Source: Planctomycetota bacterium (GTDB lineage Bacteria; Planctomycetota; Phycisphaerae; UBA1845; PWPN01). From it: a stretch of 64,000 nt of DNA. Position 1 is the first letter of the stretch. Each line of letters begins with the position of its first letter. The translations under genes and the position numbers were made by a program. The stretch spans positions 124,001 to 188,000 of the forward strand of contig JAKPHF010000062.1 in assembly GCA_029550525.1 (NCBI GenBank), in the 5' to 3' direction. Positions 27,243 through 36,412 of the stretch are shown here, piece after piece. The notes below the pieces were generated by a model. That model saw only the letters and a program-made list of their open reading frames with translations. It made no database searches and was not told the origin of the DNA.

Positions 27243-27284
27243 GTCAACCTGTCCCGAGTTGTGATCCGTCCGAAAGCCGGCCGA

Positions 27285-28028
27285 TCAGGCCCGGCGACGG
27301 CGGAGGAACGGCGCGGCCACCACCAGCAGAAGCAGCGTCGCCGGCTCGGGCAGCTTGGCCAGATAAACATCGTCAAAATACGCCACCTGCGTCGAGCTCA
27401 AGCCGGAGCCCAACGCCAGATTGTCGAAGCTTCGGTTGTTGGTATTCGGAATGGCCTGAGCCGCCACGCCATCGACGTAGAACTGGAACTGGGTCGGCGT
27501 GATGACCACCTTCAGTTCATGCCAGCCCAGCGAACGGGCGGGAACCCCAGGGCCGTCCAGCTTGAAGAACGCACCACCTTCGTAGCCGAGAACCCGCGCC
27601 ATGTACCGGGGGCCGGGACCCGCGGAGTTGAGGAGGTTGTTGTTCAAGCCCATGGCAATCAACTGACCAGACCCGGTCGGTGCCGTGGTGTCCTGAATAT
27701 TGATGTAGTTGCGATGCGGGTTGGCCGTCGGGGCGACATCGTAGAACTTGAAACTGAACACGATGGGCTCGTCTTCCGTCGCCTGAGTTTCCGCGAACGT
27801 CAGGCGGTTTCGATAACCGGCGGCGGTGCCGAACTTGACGGACTGCGTGGGGCTGGCGGCCTGCTCGGTGGTCAGCGTGCCGCTGCCCTCCGAGCCGATG
27901 GGCGCCCAAACCGCTTCGAACGCCGCCTGGTTGGCATAGCTGAAACTGTCGTTCACCAGCACCGTGGTGGCCTGGAGCGAACTGGCCATTAATACGACTG
28001 CACCTGTCAGGACAATAGTGGCTCGCAT
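27285..28028 (-). CDS. PEP-CTERM exported protein
   Basis: A 247-residue protein with a signal peptide (MRATIVLTGAVVLMASSLQA), a beta-rich LamG/concanavalin-like middle (DEPIVFSFKFYD, WHELKVVITPTQFQFYVDGV) and a C-terminal PEP-CTERM tail: LPEPATLLLLVVAAPFL then RRRRA. The start ATG at 28028 has GGAGGAG upstream; a longer frame to 28139 is unsupported. It is probably exported and then handled by an exosortase-type system that is not in the window. The ligand is unknown. A promoter at 28151 and a strong terminator at 27204 suggest a single-gene transcript. Confidence 0.85.
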   Translation of the reverse strand: MRATIVLTGAVVLMASSLQATTVLVNDSFSYANQAAFEAVWAPIGSEGSGTLTTEQAASPTQSVKFGTAAGYRNRLTFAETQATEDEPIVFSFKFYDVAPTANPHRNYINIQDTTAPTGSGQLIAMGLNNNLLNSAGPGPRYMARVLGYEGGAFFKLDGPGVPARSLGWHELKVVITPTQFQFYVDGVAAQAIPNTNNRSFDNLALGSGLSSTQVAYFDDVYLAKLPEPATLLLLVVAAPFLRRRRA

Positions 28029-28150
28029 CGTTCTCCTCCTCAGCTCTCCGCTCCGCTCATGCAACGCGCACGAAGGAGCAAGACATGCAGATTGGTCAGA
28101 CTTGACAAGGCCTTCCGGCGGGCAGCCTCTCTCCCCCACCGCCTACCGGC

Positions 28151-28178
28151 ATTATATACTTTTATTCTTACAGATCAA
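28151..28178 (-). promoter_or_regulatory. promoter of the PEP-CTERM gene
   Basis: On the minus strand TTGATC (28178-28173) is followed after 16 bases by a perfect TATAAT (28156-28151). Transcription would start near 28144, giving a leader of about 116 bases. Confidence 0.5.
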
Positions 28179-28251
28179 GTTGTGCTTCGAATTGTTTGCC
28201 GCAGGAATTGGAGGACCACGGCCGGCGTGCCGACCGGCCGCGGCTCTCCGC

Positions 28252-30690
28252 TTACTCGGGGTAAACCAGGTACTTTTCTCGGACCTTCATGAACCGGGCG
28301 AGGGGCTCCTTCCACAGTGTCGGCAGACTGGCCGCGTCCCGACCCGCCTCGAGCGCTCGCTGGACCTCAGCGTTGCCCATCAGGTTGATGACCTTGCTCA
28401 CCTCGAAGGCCGAGCCGAACAACTGATGGAGTGTGGCCGCCATGGTCAGCCCCATCCGCACCGGCTCCAAAGCTTCCCGGTCGGTGACCAGAATGTAAAC
28501 GCCCTGGCAGGGCTGCTTGGCGAACTTGCTGGAGGTGGGCGTGAACTCGATAGGCACGAACCGCACGCCCGGCAGCTTGGCCGCGTTCAAGGCGGCCGCC
28601 CACTTGCGGCCGTCAATCCACGGCGCGCCCACGAATTCGAACGGCTGATCCGTCCCACGCCCCACCGACACGTTACAGGCCTCCAGCAGGCACACGCCCG
28701 GATACAGCGTCGCCTGCGTCAGGTTCCGCATGTTGGGCGACGGATTGATCCACAACAGTCCCGTCTCATCCCACCACATGCCGCGCTTCCAGCCCTTCAC
28801 GTCGATCACCGTCAGGTCGCAGTTGATCCCGTACTCCCGGTTGAACAGCCGGGCCAACTCGCCGATGGTCATGCCGTGCATGACGGGCAACGGACCAAAC
28901 GCCGTGAATCGCGGGCGATTCTTGTCGCTGATCGGCCCGTCCACCCGCGTGCCCGTGATCGGGTTCGGCCGGTCGAGCACGATCACCTTGATGCCGCCCA
29001 ACTCGGCCGCTGCTTCCATCGCAAGCCCCATGGTGGCCGGGTACGTGTAGAACCGCGCGCCGATGTCCTGGATGTCGAAGAGGATCGTGTCGACGCCCTT
29101 CAGCATCTCGGGCGTGGGCTTGCGCGTCTCGCCGTACAGGCTGTACACCTTGAGGCCCGTCTCCGGATCGGTCATGTCGCCGACCTTCTCGTCCAGTTGG
29201 CCATACAGGCCGTGCTCCGGCGAAAACAGGCAGACCACGTTCACCTTGCCTTCGATCAACAACTGGACCAGATGCTTGCCTTCGCGGTCGCGGGCAGTGT
29301 GATTCGTGATCACCGCCACCTTGCGCCCCCGGAGGACGGCGAAGTTGTCGGCCTTGAGCACGTCGATGCCACACCATACGTCGGCGGGCGCGCCCGACGC
29401 CTCGCGCGAAGTCTTGCCGCCGGCCGATGCCACAGCCACTGCCGTCCCCCGCGGCCCCGACCACCCGGCGGCCGCCAACGCACGCGGCAGCGCCGGCAGC
29501 AGCGGCTCGGACACCGTCTCGGGGATGTACCGCTCGTCGGCGGACTCGACGATGGCGCTGGCCACCACGTTGGCCACGCGGCGGCGCAGGTCGAGCACGC
29601 TGCCCTTGCCGTTCGGATGCACCGCGTTGGTCAGCAGGACGAAGAACGTCCGATGCCTGGGGTCCAGCCACAGGCACGTGCCGGTAAAGCCGGTGTGTCC
29701 GAGCGTCGAGCCGGCTTCGAAGAAGTTGCCCCGCGGCTGCGAGTAGCCGGTATTGACGTCGAAGCCGTAGGCCCGGCTCCCCCGACCGTCGGCCATCACC
29801 CGCTGCCGGATCATCTCGCGCACCGTCGTGTCGCCCAACACGCGCTTGCCCTCGAACGTGCCGAAGTTCAGGATCATGCGGCACCAGCGAGCCAGGTCGT
29901 CGGCGGTGGAGAACAGCCCGGCATGACCCGCCACGCCCCCCAGCGCGTAGGCGCGCGGATCGTGCACCTCGCCCACCATCCAGCGGCCTTCGCGCTGCTC
30001 GGTCGGAGCACAGCGTGCCTTAAGCTGGTCCCCCAGGTTGTAGCCGGTGTCCTTCATGCCCAGCGGAGCGAAGATCTCCTCGTGCGCGAACTGATCCAAC
30101 GGACGGCCATCCACCCGCTTGACCAGCTCACCCAGCACGATGTACCCCACGTCGCTGTAATCAAATCGCGTGCCGGGCTCGTGCACCGGCGCGAGAGCCA
30201 TGACCCGTTCGATCGATCGGGCCGGCCCGTCCATGTAGTCCTTCAACGGGTTGTCGGCGATCAGCCCCGAGCGATGCAGGAGCAACTGCTCGATGGTGAT
30301 GGATTCCTTGCCGTTCTGGCCGAACTCGGGGATGTATTGCACCACGCGGTCGCTCAGCGAGATCTGGCCGCGCTCGGCCAGGAGCATCACCGACGTGGCA
30401 CACCCGACCACTTTCGACAACGAGGCCAAATCGAAGATGGTGTCTTCCGTCATGGGCACGCGCTGAGGCTGCACGGCGCGATGACCGTACGCCTTGCGAT
30501 AGACGATCTTGTCGTCGCGCCCCACCAGCAACACCGCGCCCGGCAACTTGCCCTTGTCGATCGCATCCTGGATCGCCCGGTCCGCCCAAGCCATCCGCGT
30601 GGTGTCGAATCCGCCGGCCCGGGCGTAACCGGCCGACAAGACGAACGCGATCCCGACCAAGCTCAGACCCAGTTTTGACATGTTTGCCAT
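28252..30690 (-). CDS. beta-lactamase-type serine hydrolase fused to NamZ (DUF1343) exo-muramidase
   Basis: An 812-residue exported fusion. A signal peptide (about 1-25) precedes a class C-like serine hydrolase domain (30-415) with Ser90-x-x-Lys93 in LASLSKVV, Tyr in FDYSDVGY in place of Y-x-N, and HTG in LGHTGFTG. From about 435 to the end is a DUF1343/NamZ domain: GIDVLKADNFAVLRGRKVAV, ITNHTARDREGK, FSPEHGLYG, LFDIQDIGARFYTYPATM, GRGTDQPFEFVGAPWIDG. NamZ removes N-acetylmuramic acid from the non-reducing ends of cell-wall fragments. The hydrolase half may be an esterase or peptidase acting on peptidoglycan. The most likely role is recycling or scavenging of wall material. No terminator is obvious. 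Confidence 0.85.
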   Translation of the reverse strand: MANMSKLGLSLVGIAFVLSAGYARAGGFDTTRMAWADRAIQDAIDKGKLPGAVLLVGRDDKIVYRKAYGHRAVQPQRVPMTEDTIFDLASLSKVVGCATSVMLLAERGQISLSDRVVQYIPEFGQNGKESITIEQLLLHRSGLIADNPLKDYMDGPARSIERVMALAPVHEPGTRFDYSDVGYIVLGELVKRVDGRPLDQFAHEEIFAPLGMKDTGYNLGDQLKARCAPTEQREGRWMVGEVHDPRAYALGGVAGHAGLFSTADDLARWCRMILNFGTFEGKRVLGDTTVREMIRQRVMADGRGSRAYGFDVNTGYSQPRGNFFEAGSTLGHTGFTGTCLWLDPRHRTFFVLLTNAVHPNGKGSVLDLRRRVANVVASAIVESADERYIPETVSEPLLPALPRALAAAGWSGPRGTAVAVASAGGKTSREASGAPADVWCGIDVLKADNFAVLRGRKVAVITNHTARDREGKHLVQLLIEGKVNVVCLFSPEHGLYGQLDEKVGDMTDPETGLKVYSLYGETRKPTPEMLKGVDTILFDIQDIGARFYTYPATMGLAMEAAAELGGIKVIVLDRPNPITGTRVDGPISDKNRPRFTAFGPLPVMHGMTIGELARLFNREYGINCDLTVIDVKGWKRGMWWDETGLLWINPSPNMRNLTQATLYPGVCLLEACNVSVGRGTDQPFEFVGAPWIDGRKWAAALNAAKLPGVRFVPIEFTPTSSKFAKQPCQGVYILVTDREALEPVRMGLTMAATLHQLFGSAFEVSKVINLMGNAEVQRALEAGRDAASLPTLWKEPLARFMKVREKYLVYPE

Positions 30691-31028
30691 AAACCTGACC
30701 TGCCTTTCCGATAGGAAGATGGGACTCGTGCCGCGGCCAATGTCCTGCCGGGCGAGCCCGCATTATAGCTCCCCCTGGATTCCCCAGCGAGCGGCGGGGC
30801 TTGCCCCGCCGTCTCGTCCCGGCGTTAGTTTGCACACCTTTCGCAAAGCTCACCGTCGGTGGGCGTCAAACCCGCGGAAGACCCCACGTGCCACGTCACC
30901 GCCGACGATTCCGCGATAATAGCATGATTGTCGTTCGGGAAGGCGCCCCCGGACCCTGTCAAACTGAGTCCGCCAGGGCAAGTCCAGCGGCTCGCGCTGC
31001 GTTTGGAGTGAGACGAAAGACGCACGCG
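30691..31028. other. intergenic region with inverted copy of a repeat end
   Basis: A TATAAT hexamer on the minus strand (30767-30762) may serve the fusion gene, but its -35 box is poor. A self-complementary stretch around GGCGGGGCTTGCCCCGCC (30793-30810) lies next to GCGAGC; read on the other strand it contains the same CAAGCCCCGCCGCTCGC core found at 39473-39489. No gene is supported in this 338-base gap. Confidence 0.5.
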
Positions 31029-34000
31029 CTATTCCGGCGTGACTTCGACGCCGGGCGGGGCGTCGATTCGCGAGCTTGTGTTGCTGTCGTACGTGTATTG
31101 CCCCGCGGCGGTCTGCCGGATCACGCAATAGTGGTGACGAGTAACGGTGTCGCCCATTTGAACGTCGCGATAGAAGAACTTGTCGCCGGGCCGCAAGCCT
31201 TGCGTCGAATCGACCCGAATGGTCATCGGCTGGCCGAACCGGACTTCCCGCACGTGCGTCGAAACGAAGCCGTCCTCGCTTTGAAGAAGCTTGCCCTGAA
31301 AGAAGCCCGTCGGGCTCTTGCGGTTGGCCGACTTCGCGTACTCATGAGGGATCATGGTGGTCATGGTGTGGGCGTCCAGCACTTCGTGCACGATGCCCTG
31401 TCCGAGCAGCGTGTCCACCTGCTCGAGCCGAAGCACGTCGCCGCGGATGCCGCCCGCCGCCAGTGTATACGCCGAGTTGCGGGAATACCGCGGATTCCAG
31501 ATGTAGACGGGCTCTCCGCCTCGAACGTCGCCCGCCGGCCAGGTTGCATCGATCTGAATCTCGGGAGTGTCAAGCGGCGTCACCATCACCCGGGCCGTCG
31601 CCCGAGCCGAGTCCAAAGCGATTCGCCACGGACCGGCCTCCAGACGTTGTCCATCCAGCAGCGCCGCCGACACGAGCCGGTCACCGTCGAACCGGCATCG
31701 GGCAATACTGCCCGTGAACCGTATCGATTGATCACCGAGACGGGCCGTCACCGAGTCGCGCTCGTCCACACCGATCAACCAGACGTCCCGGACCCCCGAA
31801 CGCAACGTGACGAGCAACGCCAGGCCGCTGTCCGCCGTCAGCTCGCCGCCCGTGTCGATCCGGCGGATGGACTCGACCGCCGGCGACTCGCCCTTCGCCG
31901 CGGCCTCCCAGACGGCCACGAAACACGACGACAGATTCTCCCCCGTGCGACGGCGAATGACGTATCGCGACTTCGGATGGGTCGGGTACAGCCCTGGCGC
32001 GACGGCCGTCACCACCGGACCGCCATGATCGAGCGAGAGCATGCGGAATACGACGCCGTCGTCTTGCTTCCAGGCGGCCGCCCATTCGCCGGTCGGGCGA
32101 GCCTCGGCCGGGCGCGTCAGAAAACCATAGCCATTGCCGGGCGGCGGATTCCAATAGGGCTTGTTAGGATACCCCTTCATGTCACCGTCGTTGAGCTGAA
32201 GCTCGCCCCAGGAATACTCCGGGCCGGCCAGGCTGCCCACTGCCGGCTCCCCGAACTCGATGTGCTCGAACGCGACGTCGGTGCCGATGGCGTGCATGGG
32301 CAAATCGTGTTGTTTCCCGCCTTTGGCGCGGAACAGATCGAGCGCGTACTCGCCAGCCAAAGCGAACAATCGGCGGTACATGCTCACGCCGACATACGCG
32401 TACGCGCTCGAAGACGCCTCGACGAGCACGAGTTCGGGCCAATCCGCGAAATGGTGCAGACTTCCCCCCATGATTCCGCCGTCTTGCGATTTCGCATCCA
32501 CCACGACCACATTGTGGCTGGCGGTCTGCCTGGCCCATCCCACTTGCGTGTGCGTGCTGCCGAGGTGGTAACCGAGATCATACGTCAGCTCCCGGCCGTA
32601 AGCGAAATAGTTCACGTTCAGATCATCGAGATGCCCGTGCACCAGCGACGGTCCGTAACGCAAAGCGGCCTGACGATTCCGCTCGCCTTGCCCCTGTCGC
32701 AGCACCGCCAGTCCCTTCTGTCCGAAGAAGAAGGAACCCTCCAGCAAGCGTTCGAGACGGCCCTCGAGCGCCGCCGGGTCGGCCTGAGCGACAGTGCGAT
32801 CCGGCTTGCCATGAAAGACGCGCCACGCGACCATGCCGGACATGTCCTCGTCGGCATCCGGGTCGAGTTGCCGCAGACGCGCGTTCAGCGCGGCGTACAT
32901 CCTGCCCAACCGCGGATCAGTGACGCGAGAAGCCAGATATTCCGAATACATGCAGTCCCAGATGGTCTTCTCGATGTACGGCGGCGCAGTGGGCTGATAG
33001 GCCGGCGGATCATCGCCGTAGGGCAGGTTGTGGCCCTGACAATTTTGCGACATCTGCGGCAGAACGTAGAACGATTGGAACCGCGGATCGTCGTAAAGAT
33101 TCAGGCCGTTGGGAAAGACGCTCCCACGATAGTTGATTAGCGGCTCGGCGAACGTCAGGTACAGACTGCGCGTGTGCAGACCGTAGCCTGGCGAGGTTTC
33201 GAAGTAGGCCCCATCGCGATCCACGTTGTTGGCCAGCATGGCCCGGATGCCGTACGGGCCATCGACGGCCCACGTAATGTATTCCGGGGTGCCGAGGCAC
33301 ACACCAACCGCCAGCACGCCGCGCAGATAATCGGCCTGGCCGTTGTGCAGGCCGCCCTGCCGAACCGACTGCTCGTAGCAGTAGGCCGCGCCGTTGAGCA
33401 GCAGGTTGCGCTCGATGTTCTGTCGCCGCGTGAGCCCCGGCTCGGCGGAAGGCTCATCGAGGCCCGGCCAGTGATGGATGCGGTCGTAAATTTCCACGAA
33501 ATGAACGAGGACGCGGGCAACCTGGTACCACGGCCGATTCAGCCGCCCGCTCGGCGGGTTGGAGGGATAGTCCCATGAACCCTTGTCGCATGAAGGGTAG
33601 ATGACGGCCAACTCGTCCAGCACGGCGGCGGCCATAGCGGCGGCGCGTTCATCGCCTGTCAGGAGGTACACGTTAGCGGCAGGCACCGCCAGTTTGAAGA
33701 TGAGCGTCTCGACGACCCACGCGTTGTACGAGCCGACGAAGTAGTGCACCCGTTTGTCGCCCGCGTGATAGCCCGTGCCCGGATCGGGATGCTCGGCATC
33801 GGGCAGAACGTGCCCCTGGTTGCAGATCACGTGTCCGGGTTTGTCGAACGACGCGCGGGCCAATCCCCACTTGCCCCACGTGCTCCCGCAAATCGGGCAC
33901 CCGGTAAAGCCGTAGGCAAAGCACGCCCCCTTGCCCGGCATGACTGACTTGACCCACGCGGGATCCTTGTCGTCCCAGGCAGCCAATGACTTCTGGATCT

Positions 34001-34184
34001 CCTCGAACCAGGCTTTCGCTTCCGCGTCGTGGGCGATGCGATGGCGGGCCCGCTGCACATCCTCGGGAGTGATGCTGACCGTCGGGTGACGTAGCGCACC
34101 TTCGTGAGTCAGCTCCAGCCCCCAGGCAGCCGCGCCCAGCGACAGCACCAGACCGAATGAGAACAGGCACCGTTTCGAGTACAT
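31029..34184 (-). CDS. exported heparinase II/III-like polysaccharide lyase
   Basis: A 1051-residue exported protein. A signal peptide (about 1-22, ending AAAWGLEL) is followed by an alpha-helical toroid (about 50-560; WYQVARVLVHFVEIYDRIHHW, RDGAYFETSPGYGLHTRSLY) and a beta-sandwich region of the heparinase II/III type (HGHLDDLNVNYFAYGRELTYDLGY, SHNVVVVDAKSQDGGI). These segments match polysaccharide lyases of the PL12/PL15/PL17/PL21-like group. The substrate is unknown; alginate-like or sulphated glycans are possible. AAGGGAG supports the ATG at 34184; the frame continues to 34289. The gene is divergent from the efflux operon at 34364. Confidence 0.8.
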   Translation of the reverse strand: MYSKRCLFSFGLVLSLGAAAWGLELTHEGALRHPTVSITPEDVQRARHRIAHDAEAKAWFEEIQKSLAAWDDKDPAWVKSVMPGKGACFAYGFTGCPICGSTWGKWGLARASFDKPGHVICNQGHVLPDAEHPDPGTGYHAGDKRVHYFVGSYNAWVVETLIFKLAVPAANVYLLTGDERAAAMAAAVLDELAVIYPSCDKGSWDYPSNPPSGRLNRPWYQVARVLVHFVEIYDRIHHWPGLDEPSAEPGLTRRQNIERNLLLNGAAYCYEQSVRQGGLHNGQADYLRGVLAVGVCLGTPEYITWAVDGPYGIRAMLANNVDRDGAYFETSPGYGLHTRSLYLTFAEPLINYRGSVFPNGLNLYDDPRFQSFYVLPQMSQNCQGHNLPYGDDPPAYQPTAPPYIEKTIWDCMYSEYLASRVTDPRLGRMYAALNARLRQLDPDADEDMSGMVAWRVFHGKPDRTVAQADPAALEGRLERLLEGSFFFGQKGLAVLRQGQGERNRQAALRYGPSLVHGHLDDLNVNYFAYGRELTYDLGYHLGSTHTQVGWARQTASHNVVVVDAKSQDGGIMGGSLHHFADWPELVLVEASSSAYAYVGVSMYRRLFALAGEYALDLFRAKGGKQHDLPMHAIGTDVAFEHIEFGEPAVGSLAGPEYSWGELQLNDGDMKGYPNKPYWNPPPGNGYGFLTRPAEARPTGEWAAAWKQDDGVVFRMLSLDHGGPVVTAVAPGLYPTHPKSRYVIRRRTGENLSSCFVAVWEAAAKGESPAVESIRRIDTGGELTADSGLALLVTLRSGVRDVWLIGVDERDSVTARLGDQSIRFTGSIARCRFDGDRLVSAALLDGQRLEAGPWRIALDSARATARVMVTPLDTPEIQIDATWPAGDVRGGEPVYIWNPRYSRNSAYTLAAGGIRGDVLRLEQVDTLLGQGIVHEVLDAHTMTTMIPHEYAKSANRKSPTGFFQGKLLQSEDGFVSTHVREVRFGQPMTIRVDSTQGLRPGDKFFYRDVQMGDTVTRHHYCVIRQTAAGQYTYDSNTSSRIDAPPGVEVTPE

Positions 34185-34327
34185 GCGACGGACTCCCTTG
34201 CCCTGACCTGTGCGATGAGTGGACAGGCCGCATTGTACGCCAGCTCGAAAGCGCCGTCGCCTGGAGGCGAGAAGGATGTCCGCGCCCAATCGCGGCGTGT
34301 GAAGCGGGCGGGCCGTCTACCGTCCGT

Positions 34328-34357
34328 TTGCGAGACGGTCGGCGACCGGAGTATAAT
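34328..34357 (+). promoter_or_regulatory. promoter of a near-leaderless marR gene, with operator-like repeat
   Basis: TTGCGA (34328-34333) and a perfect TATAAT (34352-34357) are 18 bases apart. The start codon is at 34364, only six bases after the -10 box, so the message should start at or next to the ATG. Between the boxes lies the inverted repeat CGGTC-GGC-GACCG (34336-34348), a good candidate for an autoregulatory operator. Confidence 0.6.
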
Positions 34358-34363
34358 TAGCAC

Positions 34364-34891
34364 ATGCAACAGTTGCGGGAGACAAGTGACGCTTCGCTGG
34401 CCGGGCAGTGTGCCCGCGAAGTGTTGGCGGGCATCCCGGGCGTCATGCGGTTCATTCGCGGTCAGATGCGAGCGAACCGGGCCGGGCTGACCGTGCCGCA
34501 GTTTCGCACGCTGGTATTCCTGAGCCTGAACGACCGCCCGTCGCTCTCCGAGCTGGCCGACCACCTGGGCCTGTCGCTGCCGGCGGCCTCGCGCATGGTG
34601 GATTTGCTGGTGCGAAGAACGCTCATCCAGCGCAGCCCGCAGCCCCACGACCGCCGCCGCGTGTGCCTGGGACTCACGGCCATGGGACGCCAGAAGTTCC
34701 AGGCCGCCCACGAGGCAACGCGGCAGGCGCTAGCCGACAACCTGAGCCGCCTCTCGCGAAGCGAGCTGACTCGCCTGCGGGAAGGGATGCGGGTGCTCTG
34801 CCGCGTGTTCGCCGCCGAACAAGGAAAGACCGCCGCGCCCGCCCCGCCGAATGTGAAATCACGCCGCCGCCGTTCCGGAGTCCTTCCATGA
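34364..34891 (+). CDS. MarR-family transcriptional regulator
   Basis: A 175-residue winged-helix regulator. The DNA-binding part shows PSLSELADHLGLSLPAASRMVDLLVRRTLIQRSPQPHDRRRVCLGLTAMG (about 65-115), including the DRRR wing typical of MarR proteins. MarR proteins usually repress a neighbouring efflux or stress operon and release DNA on binding a phenolic or antibiotic-like ligand. The stop overlaps the ATG of the membrane fusion gene (ATGA), so the four genes to 38544 probably form one operon that this protein controls. No ribosome site is visible before the ATG, in line with a near-leaderless message. Confidence 0.85.
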   Translation: MQQLRETSDASLAGQCAREVLAGIPGVMRFIRGQMRANRAGLTVPQFRTLVFLSLNDRPSLSELADHLGLSLPAASRMVDLLVRRTLIQRSPQPHDRRRVCLGLTAMGRQKFQAAHEATRQALADNLSRLSRSELTRLREGMRVLCRVFAAEQGKTAAPAPPNVKSRRRRSGVLP

Positions 34892-36249
34892 AGAAGCTTG
34901 TAGTTGTGCTGCTCCTCATCGCGGCCACCGGGGTGGCCGGCTGGACCTGGTGGCACCGCTCGTCCACACCGGTGACCAACTTCCGTACGGTTCCCGTCGA
35001 ACGACAGGACCTGCTGATCACCATCAGCGCGACCGGCACGCTCCAGTCTGAAGAACTGGTGGACGTCGGCGCGCAGGTGGCCGGCAAAATCGAATCCTTC
35101 GGCACCGATCCGGACAATCCCGACAAGCCGATCGACTACGGCACGAGAGTCGACGTGGGCACCGTCCTGGCCAGAATCGACCCCTCGCTGTACGCCGCCG
35201 ACGTCGAGCAGGCCACCGCCCAGCTCGAGCAGGCCAAGGCGAACGTCAAGCGAGCCCAGGCCGACCTCGTGCAGAGCCGGGCCAAACTGACGCAGGCCGA
35301 GCGCAACTGGCGACGCATCGAGGGCATGGAGCCGGGCGCGTTGTCCGCCACCGACTATGACTCGTACCAGGCCGCGTACGAAACCGCGCTGGCGATGGTC
35401 GGCGTGAGCGAGGCCTCGCTCCTCCAAGCGGAAAAAGCCGTCCTCCAGGCCGAGGCCCAGTTGCGACGGGCCAAGACCAACCTGGGCTACTGCACGATCA
35501 AGTCGCCGGTGAAGGGCGTGATCATCGATCGCCGCGTCAATATCGGCCAGACCGTCGTCGCCAGCCTCAACGCCCCCAGCCTGTTCCTCATCGCCAAGGA
35601 CCTCACGAAGATGCAGGTTTGGGCCTCCGTGAACGAGGCCGACATCGGCAGCATTCATCCGGGCCAGCCCGTGACGTTCACGGTGGACGCCCATCCTGGT
35701 GAGACCTTCCGCGGGACGGTAAGCAAGATTCGCCTCAACGCGGCCATGATCCAGAACGTGGTCACATACACGGTGGAAATCACGACCGACAATCGCGACG
35801 GAAAGCTGCTTCCGTATCTGACCGCCAATGTGCGATTCGAGGTGACGAACCGCGAGAACGTGCTGACCGTTCCGAACGCCGCCCTGCGCTGGACGCCGCT
35901 GCCCGAGCAGGTGGCGCCGGATGCTCGACGGCAGTTCCAGGCCGGCGAGCACACCACTACGGCGGGTCCCGATCGCAGCCGAGGCGGCGGACGGCCGCAC
36001 TCGCGTCCCGCGGAGAGCGACGACGCCCTGCGGCCCGGCACGGTCTGGGTGCAGGACGGCCCGTTCGCCCGTCCAATCCCGGTGCGGGTCGGCCTCAGCG
36101 ACGGAACGCTCAGCGAAGTGTCGGGTATACCGGAAGGAACGCTGGTGATCGTGGGCGAAGCCGAGCCGACCGCGGCACCCCAGAGCGGCACGACCAATCC
36201 GTTCGTGCCGCAGATTCGACGAAGGGCCGTCGCCCGGCCGTCCTCCTGA
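34888..36249 (+). CDS. MacA/HlyD-type periplasmic membrane fusion protein
   Basis: A 453-residue adaptor. It has an N-terminal anchor or signal (MKKLVVVLLLIAATGVAGW), a lipoyl/beta-barrel entry (LQSEELVDVGAQVAGKIESFG), a long coiled-coil hairpin (about 90-200; VEQATAQLEQAKANVKRAQADL) and the return strand TNLGYCTIKSPVKGVIIDRRVNIGQTV. It bridges the inner-membrane ABC transporter to an outer-membrane channel, which is not in the window. The start overlaps the marR stop by four bases, with GGAG upstream. The C-terminal region is rich in Gly, Arg and Pro and has no clear fold. Confidence 0.85.
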   Translation: MKKLVVVLLLIAATGVAGWTWWHRSSTPVTNFRTVPVERQDLLITISATGTLQSEELVDVGAQVAGKIESFGTDPDNPDKPIDYGTRVDVGTVLARIDPSLYAADVEQATAQLEQAKANVKRAQADLVQSRAKLTQAERNWRRIEGMEPGALSATDYDSYQAAYETALAMVGVSEASLLQAEKAVLQAEAQLRRAKTNLGYCTIKSPVKGVIIDRRVNIGQTVVASLNAPSLFLIAKDLTKMQVWASVNEADIGSIHPGQPVTFTVDAHPGETFRGTVSKIRLNAAMIQNVVTYTVEITTDNRDGKLLPYLTANVRFEVTNRENVLTVPNAALRWTPLPEQVAPDARRQFQAGEHTTTAGPDRSRGGGRPHSRPAESDDALRPGTVWVQDGPFARPIPVRVGLSDGTLSEVSGIPEGTLVIVGEAEPTAAPQSGTTNPFVPQIRRRAVARPSS

Positions 36250-36263
36250 CGGCGCGGGTGTCC

Positions 36264-36392
36264 GTGGCCCGTGGCCAGTGGCCAGTTGTTCGGCCCAGGC
36301 CCTTGGTCCGTAGCGAAAACCGAATGCTCTGCCAACCTACGAGCGAACCACGGCCTCGACAACAGACTACTGACAACTGATCACTGACGACT
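36264..36392. repeat. period-7 repeats between operon genes
   Basis: GTGGCCC, GTGGCCA, GTGGCCA (36264-36284) and then GACAACA, GACTACT, GACAACT, GATCACT, GACGACT (36358-36392) are phased heptamers. They fill most of the 163-base gap between the membrane fusion gene and the ABC ATPase gene of one operon and end just before the ATPase ribosome site. The second set resembles cyanobacterial STRR units in style. Confidence 0.75.
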
Positions 36393-36412
36393 TGACAAAG
36401 GAGCATAGCGAC

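Noticed and set aside
27964..30678. A 904-codon open frame on the plus strand opposite the serine-hydrolase/NamZ gene
   Set aside because: It is antisense to a well-supported protein; long opposite-strand frames are expected in GC-rich coding DNA, and its translation shows no domain.
30801..33140. A 779-codon plus-strand frame opposite the heparinase-like gene
   Set aside because: Same reason: it is a shadow of the gene on the other strand, with Arg-rich low-meaning translation.
34462..36000. A 512-codon minus-strand frame opposite marR and the membrane fusion gene
   Set aside because: Opposite strand of two clear family members; no domain in its translation.
36392..36412. TTG at 36392 as start of the ABC ATPase
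   Set aside because: It lies upstream of the AAAGGAG site and at the edge of a repeat; the GTG at 36413 is correctly spaced.
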